From assembly GCA_020226215.1 (NCBI GenBank), contig CM035230.1, positions 62,001 to 126,000 on the forward strand: DNA of 64,000 nucleotides. Reading direction: 5' to 3'. The stretch comes from Sindora glabra (lineage: Eukaryota; Streptophyta; Magnoliopsida; Fabales; Fabaceae). Shown in pieces: positions 12,255-22,474 of this stretch (position 1 is the stretch's first letter; each line of letters starts with the position of its first letter). Position numbers and translations under genes: made by a program. Under the pieces are notes generated by a model. It was not told where the DNA came from. It did not search any database and saw nothing but the letters and a program-made list of their open reading frames with translations.

Positions 12255-14110
12255 AATTCCTATTGTTAAGCTTTTGGTCAACGGATCCGTGAGCATATGT
12301 TCATGGAAATGTGTTCAGTAACAATAACATGCTTGTGCACCTTCTCTTTCATATAGTGATTTTTGACACTAAAATACTTCAAATGAGTGGAACTTTTGTC
12401 ACTAAGAGAGAAGCTCACAGCAACAGAATTGTTGCATAAAGTGATTAAGGGCTTGGCAATGCTTTCCATAAGATAGAACACAGAAAGATAATTTTTTAAT
12501 CATACAACTTGATAAGAAGCTTCATAATAGGTGATATACTTGCTTCCATGGTAGAGGTTATAACAATTGATTGCTTGATACTTTTCCATAACACAATAAC
12601 TCTAGCCATCATGAAAATATACCTAGATGTAGACTTTGAATCATCTAGGCAATTGGCATTATTTGAGTTTGAGTAGCTTATAAGGCCAAGATCTCCCAAT
12701 CTTTTACAGGTTAGCATGAAGTCGTTCGTACCTTGAAGGTACCTTAGAATTCTCTTTGTAGTAGTCCAATGTCTCTATTATTCAAGTATTTTCTAAGTAT
12801 ACCCATAGCAAATGCAATATTAGGTCGTGTATATTGGACTACCTATGATTGACATAAATAGGACTTTTTTCCATCTTTTTTTTCTTTTTATCAATTTAAG
12901 GATATTAGGCTTTTATAAACACTTCACTCTTCTAAATAGGTAAAGTAACTTAAGAGCAAGACGACATATTGAATCTTTTTAGAATTTTCTCGATATCTGA
13001 CTTTTGAGATAAGTTAAGAATACCCCAAAACCTATTATAAAGTATCTCAATACCTAAAACAAATAAGACATTTCCTAAGTCTTTCATCTTAAAATGAAGT
13101 GACAGTAATTGCTTTGTCTCAGTTAGTAAGTTTAAGTCATTGCTTGCTAGGAGAATGCTATCCATGTATAGGACCAAGATTAGAAAGTTACCAATATTTG
13201 TCATTGTATAAATACACTAGTCTGCACTGTTGTCCTTAAATTTGAGAAAGGTAACTGTTTCATAAAACTTGGGATACTATTGCTGAGAAGCTTACTTTAA
13301 ATCATATATGGATTTCTTTAATTTACACAAATGAATGATCTTTACCTTTCTCTCGAAATCCATCTAGTTATTGTATGTACATGATTTCAAATAGATCATT
13401 GTTTAAGTATACTATTTTTACATCCATCTGGTGTAACTCTAGATCAAAGTGAGCAATAAGAGTCATAATAATTTTCAAAGAATCCTTCATTAATACTAAT
13501 GAGAAAGTTTTTTATAATCCGTTCCTTCCTTTTGAGTATAGCCTTTAGCCACAAGCTTAGCTTTATATCTCTCAATTTGCCCATGAATGTTATGCTTAGT
13601 CTTAAAGACCTATTAACATCCAATCAACTTGTAATTTATAGGCAATTCCACAAGATCCTATGGTTAGTTTTTATTCATTGAAGCTAATTCATCCTCTATT
13701 ATAGTGATCCATTGAAAAGAATTAGAACTAGACACTTCCTAAAAGAATGTAATGGAATCAGGATCTTTATTCAACTTATACTTATGTTCTTGCAAATACA
13801 CCATGTAGTTGTTTGATATCATTGGTTTACGCTTTCTAAGTGACCTCCTCAAACAAACTTTGATATAGAATCCTCATCTTCCTCCAAAGGCTATATTAAT
13901 TCATGCATAGAGGACTAGAAGATGAAGAATTAGCAGATTAGGACATTAAGGGAATGACTACTCTTTCTTCTCTAAAGTTTGTAATCTATGGTGTCTGACT
14001 TTCACTGTCTAACTTATCTTCAAAATAAATTGCTCTATCAGATTCAGTAACCTAAGTAGTGTGAGTTGGATAATAAAACCTATTACCTTTAAAACTGACA
14101 CAAATTACTA
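12255..14110 (-). pseudogene. pol: Copia-2 pol remnant (RT and RNase H)
   Basis: Degraded Ty1-copia polyprotein read right to left. From about 14095 the minus strand gives NRFYYPTHTT and TESDRAIYFEDKLDS, the spacer before RT. RT follows with IERYKAKLVAKGYTQ (about 13570) and FDLELHQMDVKIVYLN (about 13440). The catalytic block at 13157-13168 reads Y-M-D-S where copia RTs have Y-V-D-D, so the second catalytic aspartate is lost. SQKSDIEKILKRFNM follows near 12970. RNase H gives DDSKSTSRYIFMMA (about 12620) and the remnant ends near 12260. It is broken by many stops and frameshifts. Integrase, protease and gag are not seen: the upstream part is replaced by organelle DNA and undecipherable leader. 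Confidence 0.85.
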
Positions 14111-15500
14111 GTAATCATTTCGTTATTGCCAAATCGATTGAAAATCAATCTTTCAATGAATAAAGGAAAAAAGAGTTTTTTTATTTATTTTACCCCTTTC
14201 TTTCCTTATGCTTTATACTTAGAGATCCTAATATGAATCGAAATCATTAGCAAGATCTGAATTTGTGGAAAAATACATAATCCATAATCAAAATCGCTAC
14301 TTATGCAACAAGGAATTTTACTACCTTGGGACAGTTAGAGTTACTACTGCTGTTTACCAGGGCTTCCATTCAAAGCTTATAACACTTCTCCTTCCGACCT
14401 TCCAGCACTGGGCAGGTGTCAAACTCTATACACCGTATTACCACTTAGCAAAGTCCTGTGTTTTTAATAAACAGTCGCTACCCCCTGGTATGTGCCGCTT
14501 TCCTAATCAAAAGATAGGAGAGCACCCCTTCTCCCGAAGTTATGGGGTCATTTTGTCGAGTTCTTTCGACATGGTTCTTTCAAGCATCCGTATCTTATTT
14601 GTGGCCTTCTACTGCTTGTCTTAATTCACAACCGAGCTGTTTGCATGTTCCTAAACTAATAAGAAAGTCGTAAATTCAAATTAAAGAACACCAAAATGGA
14701 AAAATGGAATAGATATGTATCTAGGGATTATTCATTTCAAAGTGAATTCTCCTAGATACACAATACACATGGCATGATATTTTATTTCACAATCGAATCA
14801 ATTTAAAAAAGACCTAAAGTTAAGGATTTTTCGATAGGTGATGTCACTCCAATACCCAACCAAAGGGTTTTTTTCATTTTCCTATTTAATAACTCATAAT
14901 CCGATCTTGGTAACAAAATATTTGCGATGCCTACATTGCTTTCATTCTGCGGCTAGATCTGTATAGAAAATGTTTCATTTTAAGCGTAATGTGATAACAT
15001 GCTTCAAAACAACGAGTAGTTCTAACGAGGATAAAAGGTCTCCGCAATGATCAGGCCTATCCCAGTAAGAGATAGACCACTGTGGGAAGAGAATTCAAGG
15101 TAGAGGTACAATGGATAGAGGGCTACGGCAAGGCGTTCGACTCACACTCCTGTCAACACTTCCAAGAGTGAACCCTTGTCCTTTCCTTCTGTTCCCGGGA
15201 TAAGAGTTCACGCTTATCTTTATCGAACGTTTTATGAGTCACCAAAAAAGAAAGTAGCTAGCTTATTATTCTTAAAGGAAAGCTGCCCAATAGACATAGA
15301 TCTGAGCTAGCCGGGTATGAAATCATCCCTTTTATCGTTCTGTGCTTCCGTTAGCTAAAGTGGATTAGAGTAATCGAAAAATCTTACTCTTTTTTCCGTT
15401 CTTTTCATTTATTCAATCGAGGTAATTAATTAATTTAATTGAAAAGGTATGGAAGAAGGTCATCGAACGGTGGAAAGCAGAATCAAGTGATAGTACCATC
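14105..15500. other. Organelle DNA insertion (NUMT/NUPT)
   Basis: Base composition changes here: GC-richer, with fewer homopolymers than the flanks. The segment contains an antisense organellar large-subunit rRNA fragment (14315-14600). From about 15000 to 15480 there is unique DNA in the style of plant mitochondrial intergenic sequence. The first 170 bp and about 14640-15000 look plastid-like to me, which would fit a mitochondrial donor carrying plastid-derived tracts or a mosaic insertion. It sits inside copia-2, between its RT remnant and its leader. Edges are approximate. Confidence 0.72.
14315..14600 (-). pseudogene. rrn26: Organellar large-subunit rRNA fragment (likely mitochondrial rrn26)
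   Basis: The plus strand is the antisense of conserved domain IV/V large-subunit rRNA. Recognisable words include CAGCACTGGGCAGGTGTC (14402 on), GTGTTTTTAATAAACAGTCGC (about 14459) and CACCCCTTCTCCCGAAGTTA (14523 on). The wording between the last two, with AGATAGGAGAG before CACCCC, fits my recollection of plant mitochondrial 26S rather than plastid 23S rRNA. The copy has internal deletions and substitutions and drifts out of alignment after about 14600. A 119-codon open stretch over this region is only the antisense of rRNA. A search against plant organelle genomes would settle the source. Confidence 0.75.
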
Positions 15501-16437
15501 TAGTTAAATTTTACTATTCATTTTTTGACATATTATCTATCTTTTAGAATTTTTGTGGAATTTTCAAACATCATTTGTGTATGTCAATAATTGTTGGAGT
15601 TATATTTGTCAAATGAAATTTTCAAATGACTTATACTATGCTATGAACAATATATGTAATTGTGTACCCACCTTTGTGGGGCTAATTGCATGAAATTTTG
15701 GTTTAATTTTAACAAGAAAAATTATTTAAAAAGGAAAGGCTATATAAATGATATAAATACCCTTGAGCATTATGTTGTTGATACAATTTGTTGGCTATAG
15801 TAGAATTGGGCATCGTGCATCTAATATACTCAAATGCCCTTCAATATTAGTGCTTTAGGGCATGATATTTGATAAAATGCTTTTTGCTGGTTTGTTTCTT
15901 GCCTAAAACTACCTAAATAACTTGCAATTTAAAAATTCTCAAAAATGAAGTTTTTAGGCTATGGAGGTTTTGGTTCTTCAAAGGATAAAGGTTTACATGC
16001 CAAAATCCCCCTTAAAAGATAGATTTTGTCTACCTACATTCCATTCTCTCAAAATTTTCAAATTCTCAAAAGTTTATCAATAGAGGTTTATGGGTACTAT
16101 TCAATGGTGAGAATAATTTCTTCAATTTTTTTTTGTCTTATACAATTTCTATCAAATTTCATGGTTTTGTATTAGTTTTCTACCAAGTTTTGAGCTTTCA
16201 TGATTACTGTAGAAATATCCATATGTCCACTAATTTTAAATATCATTCCCATACACAAAACCATATTTCATGGAAGAAAAATCACAATACACACACTTAT
16301 ATAACTGCAACAATTATGGAAGCATAAGTATGTATAACAATAAATATTGTAATAATCATTGGCATATATTTCATAAGAAGGCCAACAATATTTATTCAAA
16401 ATTCCTTTAAAATTAACTTTAACTAAAAGCCAAAACC
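15501..16437 (-). other. Copia-2 leader/5' region, no readable gag
   Basis: AT-rich DNA between the organelle insertion and the copia-2 PBS. It should hold the leader and gag start of copia-2, but I cannot read Gag in any frame. The 64-codon stretch at 16133-16327 is on the opposite strand and has no recognised features. Confidence 0.45.
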
Positions 16438-16450
16438 TGGCCTTGATACT
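16438..16450 (-). other. Copia-2 primer binding site (degenerate)
   Basis: The minus strand reads TAGTATCAAGGCC just inside the LTR end, a degraded form of the initiator-Met tRNA PBS. Its position directly inside the TGATGG terminus supports calling 16454 the LTR boundary. Confidence 0.6.
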
Positions 16451-16453
16451 AAT

Positions 16454-16721
16454 TGATGGAAATTTTTCATGAAAATTTATTCACTGTTAATCTTGGCTTT
16501 CAATTATAGTATGATGAGGAGGAAGTAAAATAAATTAAATTAATGCTATTAACATAGTATTTCATAAATACATGTCATCCATAGAATAAGCTTTCTCACT
16601 AATCTACTAGAGAATCTTTCCTTCAACAGTCTCTCCATTTCTATGCAATAGGATTCCCTAATGAAACTAAATACCTTATACATATGAGATGTAAAGTAGG
16701 AATCCTATATATATATATATA
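16454..16721 (-). repeat. Copia-2 5' LTR, truncated
   Basis: Direct repeat of 11367-11625. Similarity stops exactly at the TA run (16706-16721), where pararetroviral sequence begins. The intact copy at 11367 continues past its TA run into different DNA, so it shows the unoccupied state of this site. Confidence 0.75.
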
Positions 16722-16733
16722 CCTCTTTTCAAA

Positions 16734-19700
16734 CTTTACCAAATCTCTCCAGAAAAACAAATACCTTTATCTAGGGAAACTGCCTTAGCCAAGGTAAACT
16801 AGATGATAGAAGAACTAAACCAGAAACTAGGTCAAGTTCAAGTAGATGAATATGAAACACCTAGGTCTGCTAAATTTGTTACTGGGAAACTTGTAGGAGC
16901 CTTTGATAATTATTCTAAAACATCTTCAGATGATTATTAAGTAAACCCAATCAAACAAGAACCCAGAGAGGTTAATTGGAGACAACCTCAAAAAATGTAT
17001 TAGAGCTACTCCTCCAGACCTAGCTTTAGAAGAATAACTCAGAATTATTCAGAATTCCTATAACAAGAATAACATCTATGAATGGAACATAGATGGAAAA
17101 TCTGAATATGAAATCATCAATGTCCTTCAACAAATGATAATGGTTAGCACAACCTACCACTTAAACCATAACTGTGATGATACGGTAGTATGTCACTACC
17201 TAGTCGCAGGGTTTTCTGGACAACTGAAAGGATGGTGGGATGACCATCTTACAGAAATAGAAAAAACATAAATCTTGGAAGCCGTTAAAAGGAATAGGAA
17301 TGGTGATATCCTTTTAGGACCTAATCAAAACCCAATTCCTGATATGGTTAACACCCTGATATACACAGTAGGTAGACATTTCTTAGGAGATCCTACCTTC
17401 TGGAAAGACAAATCTGCAGAACTCCTTTCCAATCTTAGGTGTAAAACCCTATCTGATTTTAGATGGTATAAAGATATGTTCTTCACCAGAATATTTACCA
17501 GATCAGATAGCAACCAACCTTTCTAGAAAGAAAAATTTTTAGCTGGACTTCCTATAACCTTAGGAGACAAAGTTCGAACCGAAATTAGAAACCTTTATGG
17601 AGAACAAATTCCTTATGACCAGCTAACTTATGGAGAGTTAGTCAGTCATGTCCAAAAAGTTGCTTTCAAAATCTGTCAAGATGACAAGATTCAAAAACAA
17701 CTTGTTAGGGAGAATGCCCAACACAGGAAAGAGATAGGATCTTTCTATGAACAATTTGGCTTACCCTGCACTAAAAATTTCAAACCAAAACATAGAAGAA
17801 GAGCTAGGCAACAAATGATGCAGCCAACACCTGAACTGCAACCTAGGCCTAAACACTCTTCACCCAAAATAGATAGGAGAAGATCTAAACCTAGATATAC
17901 TCCACCTCCAAACCAACCTCAAGATATCAGACCAGTATGTTACAAGTGTGGAAGACCTGGACATATTGCTAGGTACTGCAGGTTAAGGAGAAGACTAAAC
18001 CAAATAGGTTTAGATAGCTCTATTTTAGAACAAATAAATAGTCTTCTTGCTGAAAATTGTTCTGACTCAGAACAAGGTTCAGAGCAAGAGGAAGAGCTGA
18101 TTCAGCAAATAGATCGTCTTCCTCCAAACAACAAAATATCAGAGGAATCATCCTTTGAAGTAAATATGCTCAGTACAGAGCAGAATTTGCCTTTCGACAT
18201 CATTGGTAATTATCCTGAAGGTGAAAAGAAGCAAGAATTTCTCCAAAAACTTAAGAAAAATCTGGATAAGCCTTCAAAAGGGTTTTTACAACCAGTTTCT
18301 TATAGTTTCAAAGACGTTTTAGATAAATTTAAGTCAAACCAAAATAAACCTGTTACATTATAGGATTTACAATCTGAAATAAATTTGCTTAAAACTGAAG
18401 TCAAGGAGCTCAAATCTATTCAAAAGCTCCAAGGCAAAATTTTAAATACTCTTCAGATAACCCCTGATTCTCTAATTTCTTTGAAAGGAAAAGAGAAAAT
18501 CAATGGAGATGATGAGATTGAAGAAAATGATTTTATAGGGTCTATTTCCAGAATCCTAGTTCCTAAATATTTTATTTCAGTTACTTTGGAAAAGAAGGAC
18601 TGGAAACTAGAAATAGTTGCCTTCTTTTATAAGAGTGCAAACATTAATTGCATTCAAGAAGGCTTGGTTCCTACCAAATTTTTTGAAAAAACCAAAGCCA
18701 AAATCAAGTCTGCAAAATTATCTGATGTTCAAATCATAAATTCTTCTTTCAAATGAAATCAAGAGTTTTTACTCGTGAAGAATTTATCCAGTAAAATCAT
18801 TTTAGGAAATCCTTTTATCCAGGCCTTAGTTCCCTACAAGGTCACAAGTAAAGGAATTTCAACCAAAATTCTTGGAGAAAAAATTACTTTCCAGTTTGTC
18901 AAGAAATCCTAAGAGATTAACTTGATAGACTGTAAAGAAACTCAAATAAACTATCTTGCTGAAGAAATTTCTTATAAAAGGATTGAACAAAATCTTCAAA
19001 ATCCAATTGTTTAATCAAAAATCAAATTTTTGGAAAATAGGATAATTAGCAATATTTGTGCTGATCTTCCAAATGCTTTCTGAAGCAGAAAGCAGCATAT
19101 GGTAGATTTACCATATGAAAAGGATTTTTCTGAAAGAAAAATTCTTACAAAGGCAAGACCAATCCAGATGAATCATGAATTGCTGGATTATTGCCAAAAA
19201 GAAATAGATGATCTTTTAAAGAAAGGGATCATTAGGAAATCAAAAAGCCCTTGGTCTTGTGCAACTTTCTATGTAAATAAGAATGCTGAAATAGAACGAG
19301 GCACACCCAGAGTTGTAATCAATTACAAGCCTCTCAACACTGCACTCCAATGGATTCAGTATCCGATCCTAAATAAAAAAGATCTTTTAAATTGTATTTA
19401 TTCGGCAAAAATCTTTTCTAAATTTGCTATGAAATCTAGCTTTTGGCAAATCCAAACAAAACCTGAGGATCGTTATAAAATAGCATTTACTGTCCCATTC
19501 AGTCAATACGAATGGAACGTAATGCCCTTTGGTTTAAAAAATGCCCCCTCAGAGTTTCAAAGGATTATGAATGATATTTATAATCCTTATTCAAATTTCA
19601 TCATAGTTTATATTGATGATGTTTTAGTCTTTTCAGAAAACATTGATCAACACTTTAAACATCTCAATATATTTCTTGATGTCACAAAAAGAAATGGTTT

Positions 19701-20441
19701 AGCTATTTCAAAAACCAAATATTCTCTATTTCAAATCAAAATCTGATTTCTTGGTCACCATATTTATCAGGGAACTATAACTCCAATTGAGAGATCAATT
19801 GAGTTTTTTGATAAATTTCCTGATCAGTTAATCGAAAAAACTCAACTACAAAGGTTTTTGGGTTGTTTAAATTATGTTTCTGATTTCTTTCCAAACCTTT
19901 CAAATCTTATTAAACCATTGCATGAACATCTTAAAAAGAGTCCTCCTCCTTGGACTGACATGCATACCAAAATAGTTAGGCAAGTCAAAACTCAAGTCAA
20001 GAGTTTGCCTTGTTTGCAAATTTCAAATCCTACCGCGCCAAAAATTGTTGAAACAGATGCATCTGATTTGGGGTACGGTGGCATTTTAAAACAGATTTTG
20101 AATGGCAAAGAGCATGTAGTTGCATTTGCATCCAAACATTGGAATTCTGCACAACGAAACTATTCTACTCTTAAAAATGAAATTTTAGCAATGATTTTGT
20201 GTGTTCAAAAATTTCAGTATGAACTTTTAAATAAAAAATTCCTTATTCGAGTTGATTGTAGTTCAGCTAAATCTATCTTACAAAAGGATGTTCAAAATAT
20301 TGCATCAAAACAAATTTTTGCCAGATAGCAAGGAATTTTTTAAGTGTTTTTTATTTTGAAATTGAGCACTTAAAAGGTTCTTCAAATTCTCTCCTTGATT
20401 TTCTAACTCGAGAATTTTTACAGGGAACAACAATAACCTAG
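16734..20441 (+). pseudogene. Pararetroviral polyprotein ORF1 (CP-PR-RT-RH), broken
   Basis: About 3.7 kb remnant of the capsid and replication polyprotein. Coat region: NNIYEWNIDG (17068 on) and GQLKGWWDDHL (17218 on). CCHC knuckle CYKCGRPGHIARYC is at 17938-17979. The protease region around 18631 reads Y-K-S-A-N, so the D-T/S-G triad is gone. RT has F-A-M-K-S-S at the catalytic motif A (alanine codon 19426-19428 in place of aspartate) but keeps YIDDVLVFS at 19609. RNase H TDASDLGYGG starts at 20053. After a frameshift near 17000 the same frame runs 3.3 kb with no indel but with in-frame stops at 17035, 17269, 17524, 18361, 18754, 18910, 19012, 19081, 19744 and 20326. A second frameshift follows at a T-run near 20336; the product ends at 20441. 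The start is missing (truncated at the left junction). Confidence 0.88.
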
Positions 20442-20446
20442 CAAAT

Positions 20447-22069
20447 ATGAGGAAAAATAAAAAATCTAATCCTCCTGATCCAAATAAGAGAAAATCCACC
20501 GCTGAGGAAAAGGTCAAACAAATAGCCACCTCCTCCACCAAATCTAAGCCCAAATCATCCTCATCATTGAGACCACTTCAAAATGATGATTTCCAAATAG
20601 AGGTCCTGCAAGCTTTGGCAGCCTCAATCCAAAAACCTCTTAAGTTAGAGAAAAAATGTTGGGCTGATATAGCCGAAGAAGACCAAAAAGCCCAGGAATT
20701 GATCCTGAACCAATCTGACATTCTGAAGGCCATAGCCAATCAGAAGAATAAATTACCAAAGCAGGAACTTCATCTAAATTTATAGTTCCAACTCCCTCCA
20801 AATCTTTAGCAACAAAACCAAATACCACCAAATATGTTAAAAAACCAAATCCCTAGAATCTGTTATACACAGAACCAAAATACTGGGCCAACAATCCTTT
20901 AGACCTCATTCCAAAGGTCTTTCCCAAAAATTGGCATTTTGTTCCAAAATCCTTTCTCCATACCAGAGATTTCTACCAGCATATCCTAGTAAACTCTGGC
21001 TCTGTGTTCATTGAACATAAACGGAGCAAAGAAAACCCTGATTTGGTAACTCACTCAAGTTTCCGAATTCAGAAAATCATTACTTCACAAGAATGGGGCT
21101 TAGAACCATTCAAAGTGAAAAAATTTCAAAAATCATTTTCAACAAATCTGATAGGGTATTCATATTGGGACTACCAAGAAGCTTGGATGAATACACTATT
21201 TTTCCAAAACAAAATCAATAAACATTCTTGGCTAATTTTCTTTTTATATAATGCCAAGTATCAAATTCCCAGTTAGTTTATTAGATGGTGGAACATCTTC
21301 GGACCAATTGAAGAAATTCTTCCAGCAAATATTAAAAAGGGATGGGAAACTTTTCGTGATAATTTTAATTACGAAAATCAAGAAAAATTTCCTATCTTAT
21401 TACAATTTTTCCTTAGAATTGGCCTCCTATGGTGCTATTTCTGGGAATATCATCTTGTCCAAAATCCTGAAGGAAACTATCCGATTTTTCAGAGAATTGG
21501 TTTAGTTAAATGGTGGGCAAACTTTAAATATTTTTACATGGCAAAGGAGCCTCAAATCAAAAAATGGTTCAAGAAACATCCTGAGTTCAACAAAGACCCC
21601 AGGAAAGGAACCAACCAATTCCTCCAGTCCAAGTCAAATTTCATGGTAGCTCTTGCAACTGCCTCAAATCTAGATGAATGGCTTTCAAAGTTAGAAGACA
21701 TTCGTTCCATGATGAAATCTAAAGCTGAGGTGAAGTCTCAAGTTGAGGTGAAGTCTCAAGCTTCAAGCAACTCTCCTGCCAAATCTGAAGAATTAGAGGA
21801 TTCTGAAGAAGACTATGCACAGTCAAATGAGGACGACTGTTACGGCATTGATCTTGACGAAGTCAGTCCTGAAGATCTAACCTGAGCCATCAGATGAAGA
21901 AGTTCAATCTGAGCCCTTAGATGCAAATACTGGAGTCCAAGTCAAGACTATTGGCACTAGAAGACAAATTTCGGCAGCCGGTGGAAGCAGCATCTTTGGA
22001 TTCCCCGACAAATTTGTAAACTTTCTGTCACCTTTTACTTTCGGTGACTTAAAGTCAATTATCCTATAA
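20447..22069 (+). pseudogene. Pararetroviral ORF2, function unknown, broken
   Basis: The second viral ORF starts at an ATG 5 bp after the ORF1 stop. It has a basic, lysine- and serine-rich N-terminus (MRKNKKSNPPDPNKRK), a Trp-rich middle (YWANNPLDLIPKVFPKNWHF at 20881, then W-D-Y, F-I-R-W-W and V-K-W-W blocks) and an acidic C-terminus (EELEDSEEDYAQSNEDD). A frameshift near 20750 moves reading to a new frame. Stops at 20854 and 21274 interrupt it, and a second frameshift at about 21880 leads to a tail ending SPFTFGDLKSIIL at 22069. Total about 540 codons. I recall similar proteins downstream of the polyprotein in other plant-genome copies of this group but know no function; I see no enzyme motif. 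Confidence 0.7.
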
Positions 22070-22146
22070 CACTTTTACTGTTTTCTTTTCCTGTTTACCC
22101 ACGGGTAAAAACTGTAGAAGTGTACTGTAGGAATGAAATATTTGCC

Positions 22147-22156
22147 TATTTAAAGG
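22147..22156 (+). promoter_or_regulatory. TATA box of the pararetroviral pregenomic promoter
   Basis: TATTTAAAGG, about 80 bp after the end of ORF2, in a compact intergenic region. It resembles the layout of caulimovirid pregenomic-RNA promoters, with a transcription start expected near 22180. Known of the family; inferred here from position. Confidence 0.6.
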
Positions 22157-22263
22157 CAAACCAAATGTACCAGAACCAAGCAATTCTTTATGAAAGCCTC
22201 TTATAAGCTCTCGATTTTGCTGGTTCTCTTCCTCTCCTTCTTTTGTAAGTTTTATATTTCTCT

Positions 22264-22269
22264 AATAAA
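22264..22269 (+). terminator. Poly(A) signal of the pararetrovirus
   Basis: AATAAA about 110 bp after the TATA box, as expected when a pararetrovirus uses one signal at the end of a terminally redundant transcript. The region in between (CTCTCGATTTTGCTGG, then a pyrimidine run) would be the R segment. Confidence 0.5.
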
Positions 22270-22400
22270 GTTTTTTAATTATATTTATTATTAATTAGGC
22301 TTTGTGTAACATAATTAAATAAGCAAATATGTATTTGAACTAAATATTGATAAAGTAGATTTGAATTTTGTGATGGATAGGATTTAGAATCTAGATTAAG

Positions 22401-22402
<2 letters not shown>

Positions 22403-22472
<70 letters not shown>
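22403..22472. repeat. (AT)n tract, about 70 bp
   Basis: Uninterrupted AT dinucleotides about 130 bp beyond the viral poly(A) signal. It produces a spurious minus-strand open stretch of repeated Tyr-Ile (22275-22508). See the finding on integration at TA repeats. Confidence 0.95.

Positions 22473-22474
<2 letters not shown>

Larger units (their letters stand above)
16722..22270 (+). mobile_element. Endogenous pararetrovirus (Caulimoviridae-like), truncated
   Basis: A single-orientation viral segment: coat/nucleocapsid region, CCHC knuckle, protease region, RT, RNase H, then a second ORF and a promoter/polyadenylation region. There is no integrase and no LTR, which separates it from gypsy elements and fits the plant pararetroviruses. 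The left edge starts inside ORF1, so upstream viral sequence, including any movement protein, is absent. The flanks are simple TA repeats: (TA)n of the copia-2 LTR on the left and a 70-bp AT tract at 22403-22472 on the right. Florendovirus- or petuvirus-like by layout; I cannot fix the genus. Both ORFs are broken and the copy is not expected to be active. Confidence 0.85.

Noticed and set aside
14265..14624. 119-codon open frame on the plus strand
   Set aside because: It overlies the antisense of an organellar large-subunit rRNA fragment; the conserved words are rRNA, not protein.
16722..22270. Interpretation as a Ty3-gypsy retrotransposon
   Set aside because: No integrase after RNase H, no LTRs at the ends, and a second ORF plus single promoter region downstream; this fits a pararetrovirus.
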